Shown here in pieces: positions 1 to 8,593 of a stretch of DNA of 64,000 nucleotides. The stretch is taken from NCBI RefSeq assembly GCF_024172165.1, contig NZ_JAMZEB010000002.1, forward strand, positions 10,700,501-10,764,500, read 5' to 3'. Within the stretch, counting starts at the first letter, position 1, and every line of letters begins with the position of its first letter. Position numbers and translations under genes: made by a program. The notes beneath the pieces were generated by a model. It saw nothing but the letters and a program-made list of their open reading frames with translations. It was not told where the DNA came from and searched no databases. Source of the DNA: Nonomuraea thailandensis (lineage in GTDB: Bacteria; Actinomycetota; Actinomycetes; Streptosporangiales; Streptosporangiaceae).

Positions 1-1
1 G

Positions 2-505
2 CTGGACGTGGTGTTCGCCAACGCGGGCGTCGCCTCGTTCGGCGAGGTCACCGAGGCCGAGTTCGACCGCGTCGTGAACATCAACTTCAAGGGGGTGTTC
101 TTCACCGTCCACAAGACGCTGCCGCTGCTCGCCGACGGCGCCGCGATCGTGATCAACGCCTCGTGGACGCTGCACCGCGGCCTGCCCGGCGCCTCGATCT
201 ACGCGGCGACCAAGGCGGCGGTGCACAACCTGGCGCACACGCTCGCGGCCGACCTGGCGCCCAGGGGCATCCGGGTCAACTCGGTCAGCCCCGGCTACAT
301 CGAGACCCCGATGTTCCACGACAACATCTCCGCAGAGGCCGAGGCCGCCGTGCTCGCCGCGGTGCCCGCAGGTCGCCTGGGCACCGCCGAGGACGTGGCG
401 GGCGCGGTCGCCTTCCTCGCCTCGGACGAGGCCTCCTACGTCAACGGGCAGGACCTGGTCATCGACGGCGGCCTGGTCGCCACCGCCTCCGGGCTCACGG
501 GCTGA
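2..505 (+). CDS. SDR family oxidoreductase, 5'-truncated by the window edge
   Basis: This is the C-terminal two thirds of a classical short-chain dehydrogenase/reductase. The open frame runs off the left edge, so the Rossmann glycine motif is missing. Visible family landmarks are the NAG motif near the start, a catalytic serine in INAS, the YAATK catalytic Tyr-Lys pair and the SPGYIETPM segment that follows strand 6. The substrate cannot be told from sequence. Its stop overlaps the stop of the convergent acyltransferase gene by 11 bp. The family call is firm; the function is open. Confidence 0.9.
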   Translation: MDVVFANAGVASFGEVTEAEFDRVVNINFKGVFFTVHKTLPLLADGAAIVINASWTLHRGLPGASIYAATKAAVHNLAHTLAADLAPRGIRVNSVSPGYIETPMFHDNISAEAEAAVLAAVPAGRLGTAEDVAGAVAFLASDEASYVNGQDLVIDGGLVATASGLTG

Positions 506-1778
506 CCCTCGCCCGCGCGCGGATCACGCGGCGGCCCAGCTCCTGGGCGGGCAGCTCGACGAACCGGTAGGCCAGGGTGGCCACGGCGACGACCACGGCC
601 CCCAGCACCAGCGACCAGGTGACCCGCCCGGCCGGTGAGACCTCGCCCGGGTACGGCACCAGCCGCCGCAGCACCTGCACCGCCAGGGGATGCAGCAGGT
701 AGACGGAGTAGCTGATCAGCCCGAGCCGTACCAGGAGGGCGGACGGCCGCCGCAGCAGGCGGAAGGCCGCGAAGGTCAGCCAGGCCGCCGCCACGGCCGC
801 CGACCAGCTCCACCGGAACGCCAGCGCCCGCTCGTCGGACATCCCCCAGCCGGGGCCGAACCAGAGCGCGGCCCCGACGCACACGACGGGCACCAGCCCC
901 ACCGCCCACCTCGCGCCTCGGTGGAGCTGCCCCTGGTCCAGCCGGCGCAGCGCGGTCCCGGCGAACATGGTGGCCACGATGGCCAGGCTTTGCCAGGCCC
1001 CGATCCGGCTGTTGGCGCCGAGCAGCACGACGGCGAGCACGGCCAGGGCGGCGGCGCCGCACAGGCGTACGCGGTGGCCGCCGCTGAGGACCGCGGCGAG
1101 CCCGGCCACCAGGACGGCGGTCACCACCAGCACGACGGTGCCGACCCCGAGGCCCCGCGACACCGCGCCGGCCGGCAGCAGCCCGCCCGCGAGCACGGCC
1201 GCCATCAGCACGACGAGGGTGCCGGTGGTGCGCGGCCGGCGCGGCGCGACGACGAAGATCGCCGTCACCAGCAGGTAGAACACCATCTCGTAGGAGAGCG
1301 TCCAGAACACGTTGACGACGCTGACCACCTGGAGGAAGTCCTGCAACATGGTCAGGTGGGCCAGGCCGGCCACGGCCGGTTGCTCGCCGAGCTGGGCGGG
1401 CAGCTCCGAGTACACCCGCAGGAGGCCGAACCCGGTCCCGGCCGCCGCCGCGACGATCAGCAGGGGGTAGAGGCGGAACGCCCGGCCGATCCAGAACCCG
1501 GTGACGCTGCCGCGCCGCTCCAGCGAGGCCGGCACCACATAGCCGCTGACCAGGAAGAACACCATGACGCCGTACTGCCCGAAGTCGAACCACGGGCTGA
1601 CGGTCGCGCGGACCTCGGGGAAGAGGGGGTCGAGCAGGTGCTCGAAGAGCACGGCGAGCACGGCCAGGCCGCGCAGGGCGTCCAGCCAGGTCTGCCTGCG
1701 CGACGGCGGAGGCGGCTGCGTACGGACGCCGTCCCGCGGCCCGCCGTCGCCCTTCAGGGCTGCCAGGTTGATAGACAC
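495..1778 (-). CDS. Acyltransferase 3 (OafA/YrhL-type) integral membrane protein
   Basis: The protein has 427 residues with about ten hydrophobic spans. The N-terminal signature LDALRGLAVLAVLFEH carries the Arg and His typical of acyltransferase 3 enzymes, and YEMVFYLL follows further on. The family moves acetyl or other acyl groups onto exported sugars, lipids or antibiotics. The start is GTG at 1778; a -10-like TAACGT lies only 6 nt upstream with no Shine-Dalgarno, so the mRNA is probably leaderless. Nothing nearby names the acceptor. Confidence 0.9.
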   Translation of the reverse strand: MSINLAALKGDGGPRDGVRTQPPPPSRRQTWLDALRGLAVLAVLFEHLLDPLFPEVRATVSPWFDFGQYGVMVFFLVSGYVVPASLERRGSVTGFWIGRAFRLYPLLIVAAAAGTGFGLLRVYSELPAQLGEQPAVAGLAHLTMLQDFLQVVSVVNVFWTLSYEMVFYLLVTAIFVVAPRRPRTTGTLVVLMAAVLAGGLLPAGAVSRGLGVGTVVLVVTAVLVAGLAAVLSGGHRVRLCGAAALAVLAVVLLGANSRIGAWQSLAIVATMFAGTALRRLDQGQLHRGARWAVGLVPVVCVGAALWFGPGWGMSDERALAFRWSWSAAVAAAWLTFAAFRLLRRPSALLVRLGLISYSVYLLHPLAVQVLRRLVPYPGEVSPAGRVTWSLVLGAVVVAVATLAYRFVELPAQELGRRVIRARARVSP

Positions 1779-1800
1779 CCGGTCACGTTAGGGGGTCAAC

Positions 1801-1816
1801 CTGAGCGAATGCTCAG
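1801..1816. promoter_or_regulatory. Inverted repeat, candidate operator
   Basis: CTGAGC and GCTCAG arms are separated by GAAT. The site sits 23 bp upstream of the acyltransferase start and upstream of the divergent NmrA-type gene. TGAGC-N4-GCTCA fits the general form of TetR-family operators. No cognate regulator is adjacent, so the assignment is inference. Confidence 0.4.
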
Positions 1817-1936
1817 AACAAGTCCAGGTCAGGCGGCTTCTTGTCTTGCACGAAACCTATGGTGAATATTCCTTTCCGCGGGATGTCCCGACCCTGTCGC
1901 CCTGCCTAACCTCCGTAGTGAGGGGGAGGTGTCGTC

Positions 1937-2683
1937 ATGAAGATCGTGGTGATCGGTGGGACCGGGCTGATCGGCTCGAAACTGGTGGCCTGGCTGGAGG
2001 AGCAGGGGCACGAGGCGGTGCCGGCCTCGCCGAGGACCGGCGTGAACACCCTCACGGGAGAGGGGCTGGCCGAGGCGCTGGCGGGCACGCAGGTGGTGGT
2101 CGACGTGTCGAACTCGCCGTCCTTCGAGGCCGCCGAGGTGCTGAGGTTCTTCGAGACCTCCACCGGCAACCTGCTCACGGCCGAGGCGGCGGAGGGCGTC
2201 GGCCATCACGTCGCGCTGTCGGTGGTGGGCACGGGGCGCACGCCCACCAACGACTATTTCGCGGCGAAGCGGGTGCAGGAGCAGCTCATCGAGAAGTCGG
2301 GCATCCCGTTCTCGATCGTGCACGCCACGCAGTTCTTCGAGTTCGTCCGCGGCATCGCCGACGAGTCCGCCCAGGACGGCCAGGTATGCATCGCGCCGGT
2401 CCTGTTCCAGCCCATCGCGGGCGACGACGTGGCCGAGGCGGTCGGCCGGGTCGCGGTGGGGACGCCGCTCAACGGCGGGGTCGAGGTGGCCGGGCCCGAG
2501 CAGTACCGGATGGACGAGTTCTTCCGCGAGGCGCTGGCCGCCTCCGGAGACCCGCGCGAGGTGGTCACCGATCCGCACGCGCGCTACTTCGGGACCGAGG
2601 TGAGCGAGCGGGCGCTGGTGCCGGGCGAGGGCGCCGCCCTCGGCCGGATCCGCTTCCAGGACTGGTCCGCCGACAGGCCCTGA
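1937..2683 (+). CDS. NmrA-like / atypical SDR NAD(P)-binding oxidoreductase
   Basis: The 248-residue protein opens with an NAD(P)-binding loop GGTGLIG at residues 8-14. A YFAAK motif in mid-protein could serve as a Tyr-x3-Lys pair. The C-terminal half resembles NmrA and atypical SDR proteins of the NAD(P)H:quinone reductase or redox-sensor type. The ATG start has a strong GAGGGGGAGG ribosome site. The gene stands alone between a divergent acyltransferase and the kinase gene. Either a reductase or a non-catalytic redox sensor is possible. Confidence 0.85.
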   Translation: MKIVVIGGTGLIGSKLVAWLEEQGHEAVPASPRTGVNTLTGEGLAEALAGTQVVVDVSNSPSFEAAEVLRFFETSTGNLLTAEAAEGVGHHVALSVVGTGRTPTNDYFAAKRVQEQLIEKSGIPFSIVHATQFFEFVRGIADESAQDGQVCIAPVLFQPIAGDDVAEAVGRVAVGTPLNGGVEVAGPEQYRMDEFFREALAASGDPREVVTDPHARYFGTEVSERALVPGEGAALGRIRFQDWSADRP

Positions 2684-2742
2684 CCGCGGCAGGCTGGCAT
2701 AATCACTTGGCGATCACTGACACCCAGTCGAAGTGGGGCCTC

Positions 2743-4536
2743 GTGAGCATCCGCCCGCAGGATCCGGCGAAGGTGGGGCCGTACCGGATCGCCGGCCGGC
2801 TCGGGGCCGGCGGCATGGGCGTCGTGTACGCGGGTGTGGACGCCGCCGGGCAGCGGGCCGCGGTCAAGCTGATCCACCACACCTACGCCGCCGATCCCGA
2901 GTTCAGGGTCAGGTTCCGGCGCGAGGTGGCGATGTTGCGCCGGGTCCGGGGCGCCTGCTGCGTACGGATCCTCGCGGCCGACGCCGAGGCCGAGCAGCCG
3001 TGGCTGGCGACGGAGTACATCGACGGGCGCACCCTGGACGAGCATGTCAGGGCGCACGGGCCGCTGGCCGGTGACGAGCTGTTCGGGCTCGCCGCCGGGC
3101 TCGCGGAGGCCCTGGTCGCCGTGCACGCCGCGCAGGTCGTGCACCGGGATCTCAAGGCCGCCAACGTGATGGTGTCACCCGCCGGCCCGAGGCTGGTGGA
3201 CTTCGGGATCGCCCGCGCGCTCGACGGCACGTCCCTGACCGGCACCGGTCTCGTGATCGGCTCTCCCGGCTGGGTGAGCCCGGAGGAGTACGCGGGCGGC
3301 CCGACCGGCCCCGCCGCCGACGTGTACGGCTGGGCGCTGGTCGTCGTCTTCGCGGCGACCGGCAGGCTCCCGTACGGGGTGGGCCGGCCCGAGGTCCTCT
3401 CCTACCGCGTCATGAACGAGGCCGTCGACACGAGCGCGGTGCCGCACGAGCTGCGGCCGGCGATCGACGCGGCCCTGGCCAAGACGCCCGGCACGCGCCC
3501 CGCGATGGACCAGGTGCTCGCGGTGGTCGCCCGCGCCTGGCGCGACCGGCACGGCGAGGCCGCGGCCGCCACGTGGAACCCCGCGGCCGACGTCACGGCC
3601 CGCCTGGAGCGCGTCTGGTCCGTGCCCGCGCGGGACGCCGCCGCCTGGCCGCGGGAGACCCCGTCACCACGAGGCCGCTTACGGCGGCTCTCGCCGGTCG
3701 TCGCCGCGGTGACGGCTCTCGCCTGCACGGCGGCGATCCTGCTCAACCTCCCCTCGGACGCGGAGACCGGCACGTCCGCCGCACCGCCCTCGGACGCGAG
3801 GGCCGGCGCACCCTCCACCGGTTCGGCGATCGGCTCGCCATCGGCCACGCCGTCCGCTTCGCCGGCCACGCCGAGCGCGAGCCGCCCGGCCCCCGCCCCC
3901 AGCACGGCGGGCGCCCTGGCCGCCGCGCTCGACCTGTCGCTCGGCGTGACGCCCACCGCCGACTTCACCTTCGAGGGCGGTTTCACCCAGAGCAGCGCCG
4001 CCGCCGAGGCGAGAGGCCGCCTGCTGAGCGGCGACTCCAGGACGGAGGACGACTTCGCGATGGCGGTCGATCCGGCCGAGGAGCCCACCGGCCGCTACGT
4101 CGTCACGGACGGGCTGTTCTACCGCGACCGGCCGGGGGCCGCCGCCATGCGCCTGGAGGACCAGAAGCCGGAGGACGTGGACTGGTACGCGCTCATGGTC
4201 GCCGGCATGGCGGGCCCGTCCGTCATCCAGCAGGTCGTGCTGAACACCGCCGACCTCCGCGCCGACGGCCGTACCTACACCGGCGTCCTGCCCGCGGGCG
4301 AGACCGGCGGCCGGTTGCGCCGGCTGCTCGACTCCTGGCTGGGCGCGGACGTGAGCGAGGCCAGCGGCTCCTCCTACCTCAGCTACCGGCTCACGACGGA
4401 CGCGGGCAACCGGCCGACGAGGTTCGTCCTCACCTGGAAGGTCCCGGTGAGCGGCAGCGGCGTCTACGAGTCGGTCTTCACGACCACCTACCGCGGCTGG
4501 CGGGCGAGCGAGAGGATCGCCAAGCCCGCCGGTTAG
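2743..4536 (+). CDS. Receptor-like serine/threonine protein kinase (PknB class)
   Basis: The 597-residue protein starts at GTG 2743. Residues 14-270 form a Hanks kinase: glycine loop GAGGMG at 21-26, ATP-anchoring Lys42, helix-C Glu61, HRDLKAAN with Asp136, DFG near 155 and a SPE motif. A Ser/Pro/Ala-rich juxtamembrane stretch leads to one membrane span near residues 310-332. A roughly 230-residue extracytoplasmic domain follows, resembling lipid-binding LprG/LppX-type folds rather than PASTA repeats. It should phosphorylate cytosolic targets in response to an external ligand. The stop interlocks with the convergent SRPBCC gene in 4 nt. Confidence 0.93.
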   Translation: MSIRPQDPAKVGPYRIAGRLGAGGMGVVYAGVDAAGQRAAVKLIHHTYAADPEFRVRFRREVAMLRRVRGACCVRILAADAEAEQPWLATEYIDGRTLDEHVRAHGPLAGDELFGLAAGLAEALVAVHAAQVVHRDLKAANVMVSPAGPRLVDFGIARALDGTSLTGTGLVIGSPGWVSPEEYAGGPTGPAADVYGWALVVVFAATGRLPYGVGRPEVLSYRVMNEAVDTSAVPHELRPAIDAALAKTPGTRPAMDQVLAVVARAWRDRHGEAAAATWNPAADVTARLERVWSVPARDAAAWPRETPSPRGRLRRLSPVVAAVTALACTAAILLNLPSDAETGTSAAPPSDARAGAPSTGSAIGSPSATPSASPATPSASRPAPAPSTAGALAAALDLSLGVTPTADFTFEGGFTQSSAAAEARGRLLSGDSRTEDDFAMAVDPAEEPTGRYVVTDGLFYRDRPGAAAMRLEDQKPEDVDWYALMVAGMAGPSVIQQVVLNTADLRADGRTYTGVLPAGETGGRLRRLLDSWLGADVSEASGSSYLSYRLTTDAGNRPTRFVLTWKVPVSGSGVYESVFTTTYRGWRASERIAKPAG

Positions 4537-5132
4537 GCCTCGGCGGCGGCCTTCAGCTCGCGCAGCCATGCTTCGAGGCCCGCGCCGAGCACCGCGGTCG
4601 CGGTGGGGATGTCGGCCTCGACCTGCGCGCCCGTCCAGGTCTCCGCGGTGTGCACGCGGACGCCGCCCTTCACCTTGGTGAAGGTCCACAGGTGGATCCC
4701 CTCGTCGATGCGCAGCCCCTTGCCGATCGCGGGCCCGGTCCACAGGATGCACGAGCCGCGATCGAGCTGCCGGACGGTGGAGGTGATCTCCAGGGTGGTT
4801 TCGGGGGTCGTGGGCGTGGCGGGCGCCGGAGTGGTCCAGCGGAACCGCGAGCCCGTGCGCAGGGCGCCGTGGTCGAGCCGCTTCGCGGTCAGGACGGGGG
4901 ACTGCCACTCCGTCCAGCGTTCGACGTCGGTCTGCAGCTTGAAGACCTTGCTCAGCGGCGCCTTGATCACGATGTCGGACTGGTAGCGGATGCGGGCGCC
5001 GGGGTCCACGCCCTGACCGCGGCACTGCTGGGGAGCGGTGGTGGCCTGCGCGGGCGTGACCGTGCCGGCGAGCAGGCCGGCGACGGCGAGCGAGACCGTG
5101 ACCGCGGCGGTGCGCACTCGGGCGTTCGACAT
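4533..5132 (-). CDS. Exported SRPBCC (polyketide cyclase/dehydrase-like) protein
   Basis: The 199-residue protein starts at ATG 5132 behind GCAGGAGAACACC; an upstream in-frame extension has no ribosome site. A Sec signal peptide ends near PAQATTA. The mature part has the START/Bet v1-like pattern: IVIKAPLSKVFKLQTDVERWTEWQ near the front, and a C-terminal helix rich in Ala and Glu. Such folds bind hydrophobic ligands. Secretion is unusual for the family and could mean lipid or antibiotic binding in the envelope. The function is unknown. Confidence 0.85.
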   Translation of the reverse strand: MSNARVRTAAVTVSLAVAGLLAGTVTPAQATTAPQQCRGQGVDPGARIRYQSDIVIKAPLSKVFKLQTDVERWTEWQSPVLTAKRLDHGALRTGSRFRWTTPAPATPTTPETTLEITSTVRQLDRGSCILWTGPAIGKGLRIDEGIHLWTFTKVKGGVRVHTAETWTGAQVEADIPTATAVLGAGLEAWLRELKAAAEA

Positions 5133-5166
5133 GGTGTTCTCCTGCGAGTTAGAGGATCTTGCGACA

Positions 5167-5224
5167 GTTAGAAGGTATAACGGCATGAGCGGGATGGTCA
5201 AGCTGAAGCGTGATAGGTTCTAAC
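5167..5224. promoter_or_regulatory. Spaced GTTAGAA / TTCTAAC inverted repeat, candidate operator
   Basis: GTTAGAA at 5167-5173 is matched by TTCTAAC at 5218-5224, and a related GTTAGAG lies at 5147-5153. They sit between the divergent SRPBCC and TetR starts, where an autoregulatory operator would be expected. The wide spacing and imperfect copies keep confidence low. Confidence 0.3.
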
Positions 5225-5263
5225 CAACGCTTGAAGCCGTAGCGGTGTGGAGGGGTGAGGGGC

Positions 5264-5917
5264 GTGGCGGACACCGATGCGAAGGCCCCGCGCGAGCGTT
5301 ACCGCACCCAGGTGCGCGGCGAGATCAAGCAGCACGCCTGGGAGCAGATCGCCTCGGCCGGTGCGTCGGCGCTCTCCCTCAACGCGATCGCCAAGCGCAT
5401 GGGCATGAGCGGCCCCGCGCTCTACCGGTACTTCGCGGGCCGCGACGACCTGCTCACCGAGCTCATCACCGACGCCTACCGCAGCCTCGCCGACACCTTC
5501 CGCACAGCCGCCGGCGCCGGCCCCGACCTGGCCGCGCTGGCGCACGCCCTGCGCGGCTGGGCCCTGGAGGACCCGCAGCGTTACTTCCTCATCTACGGCA
5601 CGCCGGTGCCCGGCTACCGCGCGCCCGACGACGTCACCCTCATCGCCGACGAGATCATGACGACCCTGCTCGACGCCTGCGCCGCGCTGCCCCCGGACGG
5701 CACGGCGACGCCGTTCGACGGGCACCTCGAAGAGCGCCGGCAGTGGGCGGGAGAGCATCCCGCCCCGCCCGCGGTCCTGCGCCGCGCCCTGACCTTCTGG
5801 ACCCGCATGCACGGCGTGCTGTCGCTGGAGCTCGCCGGCCACTTCACCGGGATGCGCTTCGACGCCGCGCTGTTCTTCGAGTCCGAGCTGCGAGAGCTGC
5901 TGAGTTCCGAAACGTGA
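5264..5917 (+). CDS. TetR/AcrR-family transcriptional regulator
   Basis: The 217-residue protein has an N-terminal helix-turn-helix: SLNAIAKRMGMSGPALYRYF then RDDLL, the canonical TetR recognition region. The C-terminal ligand domain carries a WHG-like segment (WTRMHGVLSLELAGHF) found in TetR_C_13-type regulators. GTG 5264 is preferred because GGAGG lies 10 nt upstream; GTG 5255 would leave no spacing. It is divergent from the SRPBCC gene and convergent with a second TetR gene, 6 bp stop to stop. The likely targets are itself and the SRPBCC gene. Confidence 0.9.
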   Translation: MADTDAKAPRERYRTQVRGEIKQHAWEQIASAGASALSLNAIAKRMGMSGPALYRYFAGRDDLLTELITDAYRSLADTFRTAAGAGPDLAALAHALRGWALEDPQRYFLIYGTPVPGYRAPDDVTLIADEIMTTLLDACAALPPDGTATPFDGHLEERRQWAGEHPAPPAVLRRALTFWTRMHGVLSLELAGHFTGMRFDAALFFESELRELLSSET

Positions 5918-5923
5918 TTCCGG

Positions 5924-6514
5924 CTAGCGGGTGAGGCGCAGGCCGTCGATGAGCAGGCCGACCAGGCGGCGCGCGTCGTAGCGGGGATCGTTGTCCGCGC
6001 CGATGCACAGGTTCCCGACGCCGCGCATGAGCTCGTACGCCTCCAGGTCCGGGCGGATCTCGCCGGCGTCGGCCGCGGCGGCCACGAGCCGGGCGCACAC
6101 GGGCAGCAGCCGGTCGAGGAAGTAGGCGTGCAACTGCTGGAAGCCGGCCTCGTCCGACTGCAGCACGGCGGCGAGCCCGTGCTTGGTGACCAGGAAGTCG
6201 ACGAACAGGTTGATCCACCGCCCCAGCGCCGCGTGCGGGGTCGGGCCGCTCTCCAGCAGGACGGGCCCTGCCTCGGCGCAGGCCTCGATCTGGTGCCGGT
6301 AGACGGCGATGATGAGATCCGCCCGGGTCGGGAAGTGGCGGTAGATCGTGGCCACCCCGACGCCCGCCCTGGCCGCGATGTCGCGGATCGGCGCCTCGAC
6401 GCCTGAGGTCACGAAGACGGCCGCGGCGGCGTCGAGCAGTGTCCGCTCGTTGCGCCGGGCGTCCGCCCGCTTGCGCGGAGCCGCCCGCCCCGCGCCCCCG
6501 TCGTTGTCGTTCAT
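5924..6514 (-). CDS. TetR-family repressor of the adjacent aldo/keto reductase operon
   Basis: The 196-residue regulator starts at ATG 6514 with GGAGG 9-10 nt upstream; in-frame ATG 6523 would place GGAGG directly against the start. The HTH reads PIRDIAARAGVGVATIYRHF followed by TRADL. The C-terminal domain is of the YxaF/SACE_7040 style. It is divergent from the aldo/keto reductase gene, and the 112-bp gap holds two copies of GGAAC-N3-GTTCC. Autorepression and repression of the two oxidoreductase genes is the natural reading. Confidence 0.92.
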   Translation of the reverse strand: MNDNDGGAGRAAPRKRADARRNERTLLDAAAAVFVTSGVEAPIRDIAARAGVGVATIYRHFPTRADLIIAVYRHQIEACAEAGPVLLESGPTPHAALGRWINLFVDFLVTKHGLAAVLQSDEAGFQQLHAYFLDRLLPVCARLVAAAADAGEIRPDLEAYELMRGVGNLCIGADNDPRYDARRLVGLLIDGLRLTR

Positions 6515-6546
6515 GCGCCGCATCCTCCACTCCGGACTTGCTAAAC

Positions 6547-6589
6547 GGAACACGGTTCCTTATCGTGGCTGCTACCGGAACCTCGTTCC
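6547..6589. promoter_or_regulatory. Two GGAAC-N3-GTTCC operators, probably for the TetR gene at 5924-6514
   Basis: GGAAC-ACG-GTTCC lies at 6547-6559 and GGAAC-CTC-GTTCC at 6577-6589, the second extending to CGGAAC/GTTCCG. Their centres are 30 bp apart, close to three helical turns, so two dimers could sit on one DNA face. The pair lies between the divergent TetR gene and the aldo/keto reductase gene. Confidence 0.75.
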
Positions 6590-6626
6590 GCTTATCCATG
6601 ATGCCAGATCAGGGGGAAACACCGTC

Positions 6627-7646
6627 ATGCAGTACCGCACCCTGGGCCGTACCGGCGTCCAGGTCAGCTCCCTCGCGCTCGGCGCGATGAACTTCGGCGC
6701 CATCGGCCGCACCACCCAGGACGAGGCCACCGCCATCGTCGACGCCGCCCTCGAGGCCGGGATCAACCTCATCGACACCGCCGACATGTACGGCGCGGGC
6801 GAGTCGGAGGAGATGGTCGGCAAGGCCATCGCCGGCCGTCGCGACGACGTCGTGCTGGCGACCAAGGCCGGCCTGCCGATGGGCCAGGACCGCAACCACC
6901 AGGGCGGCTCCCGCCGCTGGCTGCTCACCGAGCTCGACAACAGCCTGCGCCGCCTCGGCGTCGACCACGTCGACCTCTACCAGCTCCACCGCTGGGACCC
7001 GGCGACCGCGGACGAGGAGACGCTGTCGGCCCTGACCGACCTGCAACGCGCCGGCAAGATCCGCTACTTCGGCTCCTCCACCTTCCCCGCCTACCGCATC
7101 GTGCAGGCCCAGTGGGCCGCCAAGGAGCACCACCTCGGCCGGTACGTCACCGAGCAGCCCAGCTACTCGATCCTGCAACGCGGGATCGAGGCCCACGTCC
7201 TGCCCGTCGCCGAGCAGTACGGCCTCGGGGTGCTGGCGTGGAGCCCGCTGGCCTCGGGCTGGCTGACCGGCGCGGTCCGCGAGGGCAGGCAGATCGCCAC
7301 CCACCGCTCGGCTTTCATGCCCGAGCGCTTCGACCTGTCCATCCCGCTCAACCGCGTCAGGCTCGACGCGGTCGAGCGGCTGGCGAAGGTGGCCGAGGCG
7401 GCCGGGCTGACGATGATCCAGCTCGCCCTCGGCTTCGTCACCGCCCACCCGGCCGTGACCAGCGCGCTCATCGGCCCCCGCACCCTGGGGCACCTGCGCT
7501 CCCAGCTCGCCGCCGCGGACACGGTGCTGCCCGCCGACGTCCTCGACGCCATCGACGAGATCGTCGCACCCGGCGTCGACCTGGCCCCGCACGAGAACTT
7601 CGACACCCCGCCCGCCCTGCTCGACGCAGCGCTGCGCCGCCGCTGA
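6627..7646 (+). CDS. Aldo/keto reductase
   Basis: The 339-residue protein has the NADPH-dependent (beta/alpha)8 aldo/keto reductase pattern. NLIDTADMYGAGESEE holds the catalytic Asp and Tyr, ATKAG the Lys and YQLHRWD the His. The start is ATG 6627 with AGGGGG upstream; the frame stays open further upstream but that part is the divergent promoter. It is probably cotranscribed with the LLM-class gene 25 bp downstream and controlled by the divergent TetR gene. A small carbonyl substrate is likely but not identifiable. Confidence 0.93.
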   Translation: MQYRTLGRTGVQVSSLALGAMNFGAIGRTTQDEATAIVDAALEAGINLIDTADMYGAGESEEMVGKAIAGRRDDVVLATKAGLPMGQDRNHQGGSRRWLLTELDNSLRRLGVDHVDLYQLHRWDPATADEETLSALTDLQRAGKIRYFGSSTFPAYRIVQAQWAAKEHHLGRYVTEQPSYSILQRGIEAHVLPVAEQYGLGVLAWSPLASGWLTGAVREGRQIATHRSAFMPERFDLSIPLNRVRLDAVERLAKVAEAAGLTMIQLALGFVTAHPAVTSALIGPRTLGHLRSQLAAADTVLPADVLDAIDEIVAPGVDLAPHENFDTPPALLDAALRRR

Positions 7647-7671
7647 GCCTCGCACCGGAAGGACCAGGCCC

Positions 7672-8538
7672 ATGCCGCACGACCCCGGCTTCGGCATCAT
7701 GACCGCCCCCTCGCAGGTCGACTACCAGGACGTCCTGCGGGTCTGGCGCGAGGCCGACACGATTCCCGAGATCGAGCACGCGTGGCTGTTCGATCACCTC
7801 ATGCCCATCCACGGCGACCCGGACGGCCCCACCCACGAGGGCTGGACGCTGCTGTCGGCCCTGGCCGCGCAGACCCGCCGGCTGCGCGTCGGCGTGCTCG
7901 TGACCAGCAACCGCTTCCGGCCGCCCGCGATGCTCGCCAAGATCGCCGCGACCGTCGACAGCGTCTCCGGCGGACGGCTCGACTTCGGCATCGGCGCCGG
8001 CTCCCGGCCGGGCCACCCGCTGGCCCGCCGCGAGTACGACGCGCACGGCCTGCCGTACCACGACGCCGCCCACGCCGTCGCCGCCCTCGCCGAGGCCTGC
8101 ACGGTGATCAGGCGGTTGTGGACCGAGACCGAGCCGTTCGACTTCCAGGGCGACCACGTGCGGGTCACCGGGGCGTTCTGCAACCCCAAGCCCGTCCAGC
8201 GGCCGCATCCGCCGATCGTCATCGGCGGGCGCGCCGCCTCGACCCTGCGGGTGGCCGCCGAGCACGCCGACGTCTGGAACGTTCCCGGCGGCGACCTCGA
8301 CGACGTCGTGCGCCGCGGCACGATGCTGGACCGCTACTGCGCCGAGCTCGGCCGCGACCCCGCCTCGATCGTGCGCTCGATCCACGTGCCGGTCTCGTAC
8401 GAGCAGCCCGCCCGCACCCGGGAAGCCATCGCGCAGTCGCTCGACGCCGGTTTCAGTCACATCGTGCTCGGGCTGCCGGCGCCGTTCCCCCAGGGCGTCG
8501 CCCGGTGGGTCGCCGGCGAGCTCATCGCCAGATCATGA
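7672..8538 (+). CDS. LLM-class flavin-dependent oxidoreductase (F420- or FMN-type)
   Basis: The 288-residue luciferase-like TIM barrel has EHAWLFDHLMPIHGDP near the N-terminus, the SGGRLDFGIGAGSRP segment, and PHPPIVIGG typical of the family. In actinobacteria many relatives use coenzyme F420; the cofactor cannot be decided here. ATG 7672 follows a GGAAGGA ribosome site and lies 25 bp behind the aldo/keto reductase stop. The two probably act as a redox pair in detoxification or breakdown of a small molecule. Confidence 0.9.
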   Translation: MPHDPGFGIMTAPSQVDYQDVLRVWREADTIPEIEHAWLFDHLMPIHGDPDGPTHEGWTLLSALAAQTRRLRVGVLVTSNRFRPPAMLAKIAATVDSVSGGRLDFGIGAGSRPGHPLARREYDAHGLPYHDAAHAVAALAEACTVIRRLWTETEPFDFQGDHVRVTGAFCNPKPVQRPHPPIVIGGRAASTLRVAAEHADVWNVPGGDLDDVVRRGTMLDRYCAELGRDPASIVRSIHVPVSYEQPARTREAIAQSLDAGFSHIVLGLPAPFPQGVARWVAGELIARS

Positions 8539-8593
8539 CGCGCCCGGCGGCGTGCCCGGCCGGCGCCGGCCGCCCGCCGTGCCTCCGGGCCGC

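Noticed and set aside
690-1865. A plus-strand 391-codon frame opposite the acyltransferase
   Set aside because: It consists of Gln/His/Pro/Gly-rich shadow sequence; the minus strand shows a typical multi-span membrane protein.
1846-2742. N-terminal extension of the kinase frame
   Set aside because: This part overlaps the well-supported NmrA-type gene in another frame and is Arg/Gly noise; the kinase starts at GTG 2743.
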